From Burkholderia paludis (GTDB taxonomy: Bacteria; Pseudomonadota; Gammaproteobacteria; Burkholderiales; Burkholderiaceae), in contig NZ_JPGL01000042.1 in assembly GCF_000732615.1 (NCBI RefSeq), forward strand, positions 1 to 64,000: a stretch of DNA of 64,000 nucleotides, written 5' to 3'. The position numbers and the translations under genes were made by a program. How positions within the stretch are numbered: the stretch's first letter is position 1; every line of letters starts with the position of its first letter. The notes under the pieces were generated by a model. It saw only the letters and a program-made list of their open reading frames with translations, was not told where the DNA came from and ran no database searches. Positions 56,766-64,000 of the stretch are shown in pieces.

Positions 56766-57971
56766 GTGAACACCAAGACTTCTTCCCCCTCCCGCCCGGG
56801 CGGCAGCGCCGCGCTGCCGCTGCTGGCGCTCGCGGCCGGCGCGTTCGGCATCGGCACCACCGAATTCTCGCCGATGGGCCTGCTGCCGGTGATCGCCGAC
56901 GGCGTGCACGTGTCGATTCCGCAGGCCGGCATGCTGATCAGCGCCTACGCGATCGGCGTGATGGCCGGCGCACCGCTGATGACGCTGCTGCTCGCGCGCT
57001 GGTCGCGCCGCTCGGCGCTGATCGCGCTGATGTCGATCTTCACGATCGGCAACCTGCTGTCGGCCGCCGCGCCGGGCTATACGACGCTGCTGCTGGCCCG
57101 CCTCGTGACCAGCCTCAACCACGGCGCGTTCTTCGGGCTCGGCTCGGTGGTCGCGGCCAGCCTCGTGCCGCGCGACAAGCAGGCCAGCGCGGTCGCGACG
57201 ATGTTCATGGGCCTCACGATCGCGAACGTCGGCGGCGTACCGGCCGCGACCTGGCTCGGCCAGATCATCGGCTGGCGCATGTCGTTCGCGGCAACCGCGG
57301 GCCTCGGCCTGATCGCGATCGCCGGCCTGTTCGCCGCGCTGCCGAAGGGCGAGGCCGGCAAGATGCCCGACCTGCGCGCCGAACTCTCCGTGCTGACGCG
57401 CCCCGTCGTGCTCGGTGCGCTCGGAACGACGGTGCTCGGCGCCGGCGCGATGTTCACGCTGTACACGTATGTCGCCCCGACGCTCGAACACCTGACCGGC
57501 GCGACGCCCGGCTTCGTGACCGCGATGCTCGTGCTGATCGGCGTCGGCTTCTCGATCGGCAACATTGCGGGCGGCCGCCTGGCCGATCGCTCGCTCGACG
57601 GCACGCTGATCGGGTTCCTGCTGCTGCTGATCGCGACGATGGCGGCGTTCCCGCTGCTCGCCAGCACGCATGCCGGCGCTGCCGTCACGCTGCTCGTGTG
57701 GGGCGTCGCGACGTTCGCGGTCGTGCCGCCGCTGCAGATGCGCGTGATGCGGGCGGCCCACGAAGCGCCGGGCCTGGCATCGGCCGTCAATATCGGCGCA
57801 TTCAACCTCGGCAACGCGCTCGGCGCGGCAGCCGGCGGCGCGGCGATCTCGGCCGGCTTCAGCTACGCGGCCGTGCCGCTCGTCGGCGGGCTGATCGCCG
57901 CGGCCGGGCTCGCGCTCGTCGTACTGCAGATCGCGCAGCAACGCCGCGCCCCGGCCGCCGCGAATTCCTGA
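56766..57971 (+). CDS. DHA1-family MFS exporter (AraJ/YdhP-like)
   Basis: A 401-aa carrier with twelve helices: LLALAAGAFGIGTTEFSPMG is the DHA1 opening seen in AraJ, YdhP and related sugar or drug exporters, and TSLNHGAFFGLGSVVAASLV lies in helix four. Substrate is unknown. The start is GTG 56766, with GGAG 8 bases upstream. Single gene ending in a hairpin terminator. Confidence 0.85.
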   Translation: MNTKTSSPSRPGGSAALPLLALAAGAFGIGTTEFSPMGLLPVIADGVHVSIPQAGMLISAYAIGVMAGAPLMTLLLARWSRRSALIALMSIFTIGNLLSAAAPGYTTLLLARLVTSLNHGAFFGLGSVVAASLVPRDKQASAVATMFMGLTIANVGGVPAATWLGQIIGWRMSFAATAGLGLIAIAGLFAALPKGEAGKMPDLRAELSVLTRPVVLGALGTTVLGAGAMFTLYTYVAPTLEHLTGATPGFVTAMLVLIGVGFSIGNIAGGRLADRSLDGTLIGFLLLLIATMAAFPLLASTHAGAAVTLLVWGVATFAVVPPLQMRVMRAAHEAPGLASAVNIGAFNLGNALGAAAGGAAISAGFSYAAVPLVGGLIAAAGLALVVLQIAQQRRAPAAANS

Positions 57972-58032
57972 TCGCGACGCGCCCTGCATCGGCCTGAATG
58001 CCGATGCGGCGCCCCTTACGCCACATACGCCC

Positions 58033-58062
58033 ACGGCCGCGCAAAGCGGCCGTCTGCATTTT
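58033..58062 (+). terminator. Terminator after the MFS exporter
   Basis: ACGGCCGC (58033-58040) and GCGGCCGT (58046-58053) form an 8-bp stem with a GCAAA loop; CTGCATTTTC follows. Confidence 0.7.
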
Positions 58063-58524
58063 CAGCCGCCGGGAGCGATTTCACGATTCGCCGATCGGCA
58101 AGCATCCTGAACAACCCCGAACCCCGCCGAACTCGCAATTCGATTCATTTAAAAATCAACGAAATCGATTCAATCTTTTTTAATGAATCATTTTCAAATC
58201 GCCGAATTCCACGTGATGCGTTAAATCCCTGTTCCACGCGAATCAATTCATCCCATCGTATCGATCCGGATATCGATCCACACCCCACGCGAACAACCAA
58301 ATCCTTGCTGCATTGCAGGAAAATCTTTCAACCGACCTCCACGCGAAACCAAAAACGCAATACTTTCCAGCTTTATTCAATAAATCCTCGAACAACTTGT
58401 AACAAAATGCAACAGCGCAAAATTAACGATTGAAAGACTCGTCAATTCGTATCAGGATTTGCAATACCGTGGCATGCGAAGCGCGGCATAAATTCAATGA
58501 AAAACCGATCGATGAGGGATCAGT
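58063..58524. other. AT-rich control region of the fimbrial operon
   Basis: This stretch of about 460 bases is markedly richer in A+T than the rest of the window and carries no gene. It contains four near-copies of CCACGCGAA (58209, 58234, 58285, 58339) and several A/T tracts. Such composition upstream of fimbrial genes often marks silencing by H-NS-like proteins and several regulator sites. Confidence 0.6.
58209..58347 (+). repeat. Four copies of a CCACGCGAA-type motif
   Basis: CCACGTGAT (58209-58217), CCACGCGAA (58234-58242), CCACGCGAA (58285-58293) and CCACGCGAA (58339-58347), all in the same orientation, with steps of 25, 51 and 54 bases. The three perfect copies in a short non-coding AT-rich region are unlikely to be chance; a transcription-factor array is the natural reading. 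Confidence 0.55.
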
Positions 58525-59049
58525 GTGAAAGTCGCCATCGCTTCCACGACATTGTTGCTCGCGCTGTCATTCGGCCTTCCGACTCCCGCCGCCGACGCGG
58601 CCACGTATTCGAACGGCACCGCGACCGCCACCTTCAACGTGACGCTGACACTGCAGCCGAACTGCATGATCGCCGCGAACCCGCTGGCCTTCGGCACGAA
58701 CGGCGTGCTGGCCTCCGCGATCAACCAGCAAACGACCGTCAGCGTCACCTGCACCAACACGACGCCTTACAACGTCGGCCTCGACGCGGGCTCGGTCACG
58801 GGATCGAGCGTCACGAGCCGGCTGATGGCCGGCACGGCGACCGGCAACACGACGACGACCGTCGGCTTCCAGCTCTACCAGGACGCCGGGCACACGACGG
58901 TCTGGGGCAACACGCAAGGCACCAACACCGTGGCCGGCACCGGCACGGGCGCCGCGCAGACGCTGACCGTCTACGGCCAGGTGCCCGCGCAAACGACCCC
59001 GAAGCCGGACACCTATCAGACGACCGTCACCGCCACCGTCTACTTCTGA
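58525..59049 (+). CDS. Spore-coat-U-type (SCPU) fimbrial subunit
   Basis: A 174-aa secreted subunit with a signal peptide (cut after ADA), an SCPU/CsuA-B-like beta domain, a cysteine pair (PNC and VTC) and the C-terminal donor pattern TVTATVYF that a PapD-like chaperone would cap. It is the probable main pilin of a Csu-type (archaic) chaperone-usher pilus. The start is GTG 58525 with GAGGG upstream. First gene of a four-gene operon. Confidence 0.87.
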   Translation: MKVAIASTTLLLALSFGLPTPAADAATYSNGTATATFNVTLTLQPNCMIAANPLAFGTNGVLASAINQQTTVSVTCTNTTPYNVGLDAGSVTGSSVTSRLMAGTATGNTTTTVGFQLYQDAGHTTVWGNTQGTNTVAGTGTGAAQTLTVYGQVPAQTTPKPDTYQTTVTATVYF

Positions 59050-59064
59050 CCGGCGCCGCGCCCC

Positions 59065-59784
59065 ATGTCCGCATTACGCCGAACGCTCGCCGCGCTGCTG
59101 TGCGCGGCCGGCGCCGCGCACGCCGCGTCGCTGCAGATTTCCCCCGTCACGATCGAATTCGCCACCGACGACACGGCCACCGGCATCACGCTGCGCAATC
59201 CGGGCGAGCGCCCCGTGTACGGGCAGGTGCGCGTGTTCCGCTGGGACCAGGCCGACGGCCAGGACACGCTGACACCCACGCAGGATCTGGTGGCAAGCCC
59301 GCCGCTGATCGAGGTCGGCACCCAGTCGGAACAATTGATCCGCGTCGTGCGCGCGTCGCGCGCGTCGTCCGGCATCGAGCAGAGCTACCGTCTGCTGATC
59401 GACGAACTGCCCCGGTCCGGCGAGGCGCCGGCCAACGGCGTCTCGATCCGCCTGCGCTACTCGATTCCCGTGTTCGTCGAGCCGGCCGCCAACGGCGCGC
59501 CGCAACTCGACTGGGCGCTGCTGCGCCGCAACGGCGGCTGGGTGCTGCGGGTGCGCAACGGCGGCACGCGGCGCGCGCAACTGGCGTCGGTCGAGCTCGT
59601 GACCGCCGACGGCCATGCGTACCCGCTCACGCGCGGGCTGCTCGGCTACGCGCTCGCGGGCCGCACGGGCCAATGGAGCGTGCCGCTGCCGGCCGGCGTC
59701 GCGCTCGACGGCCGGGTCACGGTGCGGGCGGCCGTCAATTCGCAACCGGCCAGCGCGGTCGTCGCGGTGGAGCCGCCGGGCTAG
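59065..59784 (+). CDS. PapD-like periplasmic fimbrial chaperone
   Basis: A 239-aa chaperone with a signal peptide (AALLCAAGAAHA) and two immunoglobulin-like domains: ASLQISPVTIEFATDDTATG, the conserved RVFRWDQ strand and SYRLLIDELPRSG, matching the Csu-type chaperone CsuC. It caps pilin subunits and delivers them to the usher. It starts 15 bases after the pilin gene. Confidence 0.9.
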   Translation: MSALRRTLAALLCAAGAAHAASLQISPVTIEFATDDTATGITLRNPGERPVYGQVRVFRWDQADGQDTLTPTQDLVASPPLIEVGTQSEQLIRVVRASRASSGIEQSYRLLIDELPRSGEAPANGVSIRLRYSIPVFVEPAANGAPQLDWALLRRNGGWVLRVRNGGTRRAQLASVELVTADGHAYPLTRGLLGYALAGRTGQWSVPLPAGVALDGRVTVRAAVNSQPASAVVAVEPPG

Positions 59785-59854
59785 ACCGCCGGTGCGCCGC
59801 CCGGCTCCTGCCCCTTCGCCACGCACCGGCACGCTCCCGGCCAACGGACGCAGC

Positions 59855-62176
59855 ATGCCGCGACGTTCGCCGCACGTCGCGGTCGCGGCCGTCGTCACGG
59901 CCGGCCTGCTCGCGTTCGGCCAGGCGCATGCCGACGACCACCCGGCGCTCGTGATGACCGACGGCACGCACGACGTGATTCTCGAAGTCAGCGTCAACGG
60001 CGAAAACACCGCGCTGCTCGCCCCCTTCCGCGAACGCGCCGGCCACCTGTCGGCGAGCGGCGCCGACCTCCGCACGATCGGCTTCGCGACCGACCGGCTC
60101 GGCATCGCCGACGCGACGACGATCGATCTCGACACGATTCCCGGCCTGCGCTACCGCTACGACGTCGCGCGCCAGAGCGTCGACCTGCAGATGCCCGACA
60201 CGCTGCGCCGCCCGCACGCGATCGACAGCCGCGCATTGCCGCCCACGCAAGCCGCCACGGCATCGCGCGGGATCGCGATCAATTACGAGGCGTATGCGCA
60301 AACGCTCGGCAACCGGCAGTTCTCGTTCTACACCGACGTGCGCTACTTCGATCCGGACGGCGTGTTCGACACCACGGGTACCGCAAGCTTCTACAACGGC
60401 CAGCGGCACTACACGCGCTTCGATACCTCGTGGAGCCGCTCGGACCCGGCGCGACCGAGCACGATCCAGGTCGGCGACGCGATCTCCGGATCGCTCGCGT
60501 GGACGCGCTCGGTCCGCCTCGGCGGCTTCCAGTGGCGCAGCAACTTCGCGCTGCGACCCGATCTCGTCACGTTCCCGATCCCGTCGCTCGCGGGCTCCGC
60601 CGCCGTGCCGTCGGCGGTCGACCTGTACGTCAACAACGTGCGCCAGTACAGCGGCAACGTGCCGAGCGGCCCGTTCATCATCCGCGACGTGCCGGGCATC
60701 ACGGGCGCGGGCCAGGCCACCGTCATTACGCACGACGCGCTCGGGCGCACCGTCGCGACCTCCGTGCCGCTCTACGTCGATACGCGCATGCTGTCCGCCG
60801 GGCTGTCGAGCTATTCGTTCGAAGCCGGCTTCCTGCGCCGCAACTACGGGCTGGCGTCGTTCGACTACGACACGCGGCCGGCCGTCAGCGGTTCGCTGCG
60901 GCGCGGGCTCGGCGACGCGCTGACCGTCGAAGGGCATGCGGAAGCCACCGGCGGCGTGGTCAATGCCGGCGTCGGCGCGCTGCTGCGCCTCGGCTACGCC
61001 GGCGTCGTGAACGGCGCGATCGCGGGCAGCGCCGGCCGCTATCCGGGCACGCAGGTCAGCGTCGGCTACCAGCTGATCGAGCCGCGTTTCTCGCTCAACG
61101 CGCAGACGATCCGCGCATTCGGCCGCTACGGCGATCTCGCGTCGGGCGAAGGCTCCACGGTGCCCGCGGCGACCGACCAGGCGACGCTCGCGCTGCCGTT
61201 CCTGGGCCGCCAGACGCTGTCGCTCAGCTATATCGGCTTCCGGTTGCCGCAAGGCCCGAGCGCGCGGATCGGCACGGTGTCGTACACGCTGAACCTGGGC
61301 GATCTCGCGTCGCTCAGCGTGACCGCCTACCGCGACTTCGCGCAACAGGGCGCGAACGGCGCGTTCGTGTCGCTGAACGTCGGGCTCGGCCACAACACGT
61401 CGATCAATGCGACCGCCGGGCGCCAGCGCGGCCAGTCGAACTACACCGTCGACGCGAGCCGCCCGCCCGACTACGACGGCGGCTGGGGCTGGGGCGTGCA
61501 GACCGGCGGCACCGGCGCCGTGCCGTACCGGCAGGCGCAGCTGCGCTATCTCGGCCGCGCGGGCGAAGTCATCGCCGTCGCGCAGAACATCGACCGGCAG
61601 AGCGGCGGGTCGCTCGACGTGAGCGGCGCGCTCGTGCTCATGGACCGCAGCCTGCAGGTGTCGCGCCGCATCGACGACGGCTTCGCGCTGGTCTCGACCG
61701 ACGGCGTCGCGGGCATCCCGGTGCTGCACGAGAACCGCGTGATCGGCACGACCGATCGTGCGGGGCATCTGCTCGTGCCCGACCTGAACGCGTACCAGAA
61801 CAACCAGGTCGCGATCGATGCGATGAAACTGCCCGCCGATGCGCGGATCGCCCGCACGTCGATGACGATCGTGCCGCAGGCGCAATCGGGCGTCGTCGCG
61901 CATTTCGGCGTGACGCGCTATCGCGCGGCGTCGGTCGTCCTGCACGACGCCGAGGGTCGTCCGCTGCCGGCCGGCGCGCACGTGCATCACGTCGAGAGCG
62001 GCATGGACACGATCGTCGGCTACGACGGGCTCACGTTCATCGACGAACTGAAGGACGACAACCATCTCGCGGTCGACGACGGCACGCAGCGCTGCGTCGC
62101 GGAATTCGCGTTCACGGCGCCCGGCAACGGCACGCTGCCGACCGTGGGGCCCCTGACCTGCCGGGCGGCGCCATGA
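59855..62176 (+). CDS. Outer-membrane fimbrial usher
   Basis: A 773-aa usher with a signal peptide (cut after AHA), N-terminal chaperone-docking domain (DVILEVSVNGENT), a long beta-barrel (FSFYTDVRYFDPDGVF, GDAISGSLAWTRSVRLGGFQ) and the plug segment DLYVNNVRQYSGNVPSGPF. This is the CsuD/FimD-like pore that assembles and exports the pilus. It is about 50-100 residues shorter than classical ushers, as is common in Csu-type systems. ATG 59855 is set by the signal peptide, although the frame is open to 59615. The stop overlaps the next gene as ATGA. Confidence 0.9.
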   Translation: MPRRSPHVAVAAVVTAGLLAFGQAHADDHPALVMTDGTHDVILEVSVNGENTALLAPFRERAGHLSASGADLRTIGFATDRLGIADATTIDLDTIPGLRYRYDVARQSVDLQMPDTLRRPHAIDSRALPPTQAATASRGIAINYEAYAQTLGNRQFSFYTDVRYFDPDGVFDTTGTASFYNGQRHYTRFDTSWSRSDPARPSTIQVGDAISGSLAWTRSVRLGGFQWRSNFALRPDLVTFPIPSLAGSAAVPSAVDLYVNNVRQYSGNVPSGPFIIRDVPGITGAGQATVITHDALGRTVATSVPLYVDTRMLSAGLSSYSFEAGFLRRNYGLASFDYDTRPAVSGSLRRGLGDALTVEGHAEATGGVVNAGVGALLRLGYAGVVNGAIAGSAGRYPGTQVSVGYQLIEPRFSLNAQTIRAFGRYGDLASGEGSTVPAATDQATLALPFLGRQTLSLSYIGFRLPQGPSARIGTVSYTLNLGDLASLSVTAYRDFAQQGANGAFVSLNVGLGHNTSINATAGRQRGQSNYTVDASRPPDYDGGWGWGVQTGGTGAVPYRQAQLRYLGRAGEVIAVAQNIDRQSGGSLDVSGALVLMDRSLQVSRRIDDGFALVSTDGVAGIPVLHENRVIGTTDRAGHLLVPDLNAYQNNQVAIDAMKLPADARIARTSMTIVPQAQSGVVAHFGVTRYRAASVVLHDAEGRPLPAGAHVHHVESGMDTIVGYDGLTFIDELKDDNHLAVDDGTQRCVAEFAFTAPGNGTLPTVGPLTCRAAP

Positions 62177-63135
62177 GGCTCGCGCTGCTGCTCGTGATCG
62201 CGTTCGCCGCGTGGTGCGGCATGCCGCGCCACGCGCAGGCCGAGACCTGCACGGCCACGGCGTCGACGGTGAGCTTCGGCTCGGTCAGCCCGATCTCGAA
62301 CGCGCCCGTCACCGCGACCGGCGCGGTCAGCGTCACCTGCACGTGGTCGGCCATCACGCTGACCCCGAACGTGCTCGTGTGCCTGAACCTCGGCGGCACG
62401 AGTCCGCGCAGCCTCGTGAACGGCGGCAACTCGATGCAGTACGACCTCTATCTCGACGGCGGACATACGATCGCGTGGGGCTCGGTGTCTGCCGGCACGA
62501 CGCCGGCGTCCGTCACGCTCGTCAAACCCGCGCTAGGCACGAGTGCGACCTCGACGGTCACCGTGTACGGACAGATCGCCGGGAACCAGCCGACCGTCCC
62601 GACGACCGGCGACAGCACCACGACCTACTCGCAGCAGTTCGCGGGCACCGCGACATCGCTCAACGCCGGGTTCTACCTGCTCGGCGCGCCGACCTGCGCA
62701 TCGCTGACGACATCAAGCGGCACCTTCCCGTTCGGCGCGACGGCGAACGTCGTCAACAACTGCAACATCAGCGCGACCGGCGTGAACTTCGGCACCGCAA
62801 GCGTGCTGTCGGGCACGCTCACGGCGACCGGTTCGATCACTGTGCAGTGCACCAACGGCGACGCGTGGCAGATCGCGTTGAACGGCGGCGGCAGCGGCAA
62901 CGTCACGGCCCGCCAGATGCAGCGCAGCGGCGGTGGCGGGACGATCGGCTACGGGCTGTACACGAGCGCCTCGTACACGAACGCGTGGGGCGACGGCACC
63001 GGCGGCAGCTCGACGGTCACGGGCATCGGGACAGGCATGTCGCAGGTCGTGACCGTCTATGGCGCGGTGCCGCCGCAGACCTCGCCGGCGCCCGGCAACT
63101 ACAGCGACACGATCACGGCGACGATCAGCTTCTAG
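62173..63135 (+). CDS. Two-domain SCPU protein, probable pilus tip adhesin
   Basis: A 320-aa precursor with a signal peptide (cut after AQA) and two SCPU domains in tandem: residues about 22-165 (ETCTATASTVSFGSVSP) and 180-320 (NNCNISATGVNFGTASVL, ending GNYSDTITATISF). Csu systems place a two-domain protein (CsuE) at the tip as the adhesin; gene position after the usher fits. Start and usher stop overlap by four bases. Confidence 0.85.
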   Translation: MRLALLLVIAFAAWCGMPRHAQAETCTATASTVSFGSVSPISNAPVTATGAVSVTCTWSAITLTPNVLVCLNLGGTSPRSLVNGGNSMQYDLYLDGGHTIAWGSVSAGTTPASVTLVKPALGTSATSTVTVYGQIAGNQPTVPTTGDSTTTYSQQFAGTATSLNAGFYLLGAPTCASLTTSSGTFPFGATANVVNNCNISATGVNFGTASVLSGTLTATGSITVQCTNGDAWQIALNGGGSGNVTARQMQRSGGGGTIGYGLYTSASYTNAWGDGTGGSSTVTGIGTGMSQVVTVYGAVPPQTSPAPGNYSDTITATISF

Positions 63136-63159
63136 CGGGTGCGGCGGCCGATCCTCGGC

Positions 63160-63462
63160 TCAGAACGTGACGGTCCAGGCCGCGGGCGCGCCGGCGCCGA
63201 GGCCGTGCGGCGACCGGGTCGCGCCCGGCGCCTGCGCGTGGCTGAGCAGGAACGGGGTGCCGTGCACGCAATTGACGCTCGGCGCATCGCCCTCCGCGCC
63301 GGCACGCAGGCCCGGGCCGGCAGTCGCGCCGATCGTGCAGATTTCCGGAATCGTGAGACTGACCCTGAGCGGGATCGACGGCTCGGTCGCGCCGGCACGC
63401 GGCCCGGCGCACAGCAACGCGAGGGCGAGCGCGCCGCTTCCGATCCGGCCGGTTGTCTTCAT
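63160..63462 (-). CDS. Mini SCPU-like secreted protein, converging on the fimbrial operon
   Basis: A 100-aa precursor with a signal peptide (LALALLCAGPRAGA). The mature part resembles a shrunken SCPU domain: IPLRVSLTIPEICTIGATAG, VNCVHGTPFLLSH (the Cys pair) and a terminal strand AAWTVTF like the end of the pilins. It lacks the middle of the normal domain. GAGGGGG precedes the ATG. The opposite strand excludes co-transcription with the operon. It may be a minor subunit, a decayed pilin or a regulator of assembly. Confidence 0.6.
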   Translation of the reverse strand: MKTTGRIGSGALALALLCAGPRAGATEPSIPLRVSLTIPEICTIGATAGPGLRAGAEGDAPSVNCVHGTPFLLSHAQAPGATRSPHGLGAGAPAAWTVTF

Positions 63463-63624
63463 GGTTCAGCCCCCTCTTTTCCCGCTTGCCCGGGTTCTTC
63501 CAGCGTACGCCCGAATCAACGGCGCGCAAGCGAAAAACTTGAATGCGCCGGCGCGCGATCCGGCCCCGGCGTGCTGTCCAACGATGCGGCGCGCCGCACG
63601 CCGCGAACGTGCGGCCGGGACGCT

Positions 63625-64000
63625 TCAGCGCGCGCCGCCGAACCCGCCGAAGAACGCGCGCGCATTCGCATCGAGGCTTTCGAGGTGGTATCCACCCTCC
63701 TGCACGATCACCGTCGGCAAGCCGAGTGCGCCGATCGCCCCGCCGAGCCGCCCGAAGCCGTCGGTCGTGACGGCCACCTGCGACTGCGGATCGTCCTTGT
63801 AGATGTCGAAGCCGAGCGCGAGCACCAGCGCATCGGGTTCGAACCGTGCGAGCGCGCGCAGCGCATCGTCGAGCCGCTCGAAGAACGCCGACTCCGGCGA
63901 ACCGTGCGGCATCGGCAGGTTGAGGTTGAAGCCGTTGCCGGCCCCCACGCCCGTCTCTTCCTCGTAGCCCGCGACGACCGGGTAGAAGTTGGTCGGGTCG
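63625..64000 (-). CDS. Histone deacetylase/acetylpolyamine amidohydrolase family protein (partial)
   Basis: Only the C-terminal 125 residues are in the window; the reading frame continues past the right edge (it reads DPTNFYPVVAGYEEETG before the first codon an ORF finder would choose, at 63948). Motifs fit the zinc amidohydrolase fold: GNGFNLNLP, PDALVLALGFDIYKDDPQ (the Asp metal ligand) and TVIVQEGGYHLESL (the catalytic Tyr-Gly-Gly loop). The likely substrate is an acetylated polyamine or small molecule. Confidence 0.8.
   Translation of the reverse strand, partial: DPTNFYPVVAGYEEETGVGAGNGFNLNLPMPHGSPESAFFERLDDALRALARFEPDALVLALGFDIYKDDPQSQVAVTTDGFGRLGGAIGALGLPTVIVQEGGYHLESLDANARAFFGGFGGAR

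Overview
The window reads as a piece of the main chromosome of a Burkholderia sensu stricto strain, probably of the B. cepacia complex. Codon use is GC-rich throughout. The gene order ppx/ppk - phoR-phoB-phoU-pstBACS - glmM-folP-ftsH-rlmE - yhbY - greA-carB-leuE-carA matches what I know of that genus. Species cannot be fixed from the sequence alone. About 60 protein genes are supported. Most of the window looks like core genome.

Layout. 1-160: the end of an IS3-type element (start of its orfA) abuts the 3' half of a proline tRNA that is cut at the anticodon loop. The tRNA's own terminator follows, so this is either a disrupted tRNA or the edge of an island lying to the left. 769-12125: phosphate block. 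Exopolyphosphatase and polyphosphate kinase are divergent, and facing ppk is the seven-gene operon pstS-pstC-pstA-pstB-phoU-phoB-phoR. Two tandem Pho boxes precede pstS and a weaker one precedes ppk, so phosphate uptake, phosphate sensing and polyphosphate storage appear tied to one regulator. 12451-17530: glmM, folP, ftsH and rlmE, a housekeeping run on the minus strand, with yhbY divergent. 18298-24512: greA, carB, a LeuE-type exporter and carA, with a sigma70-like promoter and a leader of about 225 nt before carA. 24878-30814: an MFS carrier, mltD, gloB, a methyltransferase, rnhA and dnaQ.

30842-36978: small membrane protein YnfA, a likely 6S RNA gene followed by a ProP-type MFS carrier, a small CxxC protein, a GST, an intracellular PHB depolymerase, a phosphoribosyltransferase and a degenerate PLD-like secreted protein. 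37096-45624: a complete malonate decarboxylase locus, mdcLMACDEGBH, with a divergent LysR regulator (mdcR). It covers malonate import, decarboxylation and synthesis and attachment of the prosthetic group. 45779-52454: a small secreted protein, a 3-hydroxyacyl-CoA dehydrogenase, two Hsp20 chaperones behind a heat-shock-type promoter, a PEP mutase-like enzyme overlapping ada, a zinc-ribbon protein, and TerC divergent from an NhaR-type regulator.

52571-64000: a lipoprotein with a 36-bp tandem repeat, a PLP-dependent dehydratase divergent from its probable LysR regulator, a candidate sRNA, an MFS exporter, and an AT-rich stretch with a repeated 9-bp motif. That stretch leads into a Csu-type chaperone-usher operon (SCPU pilin, chaperone, usher, two-domain SCPU tip protein). 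A mini SCPU gene converges on it, and the window ends in a histone-deacetylase-like gene that runs off the edge.

The least-explained items are the two RNA candidates (31341-31530 and 56288-56361), the fimbrial upstream repeats, the mini SCPU gene and the tRNA/IS junction. I found no CRISPR array, phage or clearly new multi-gene system.
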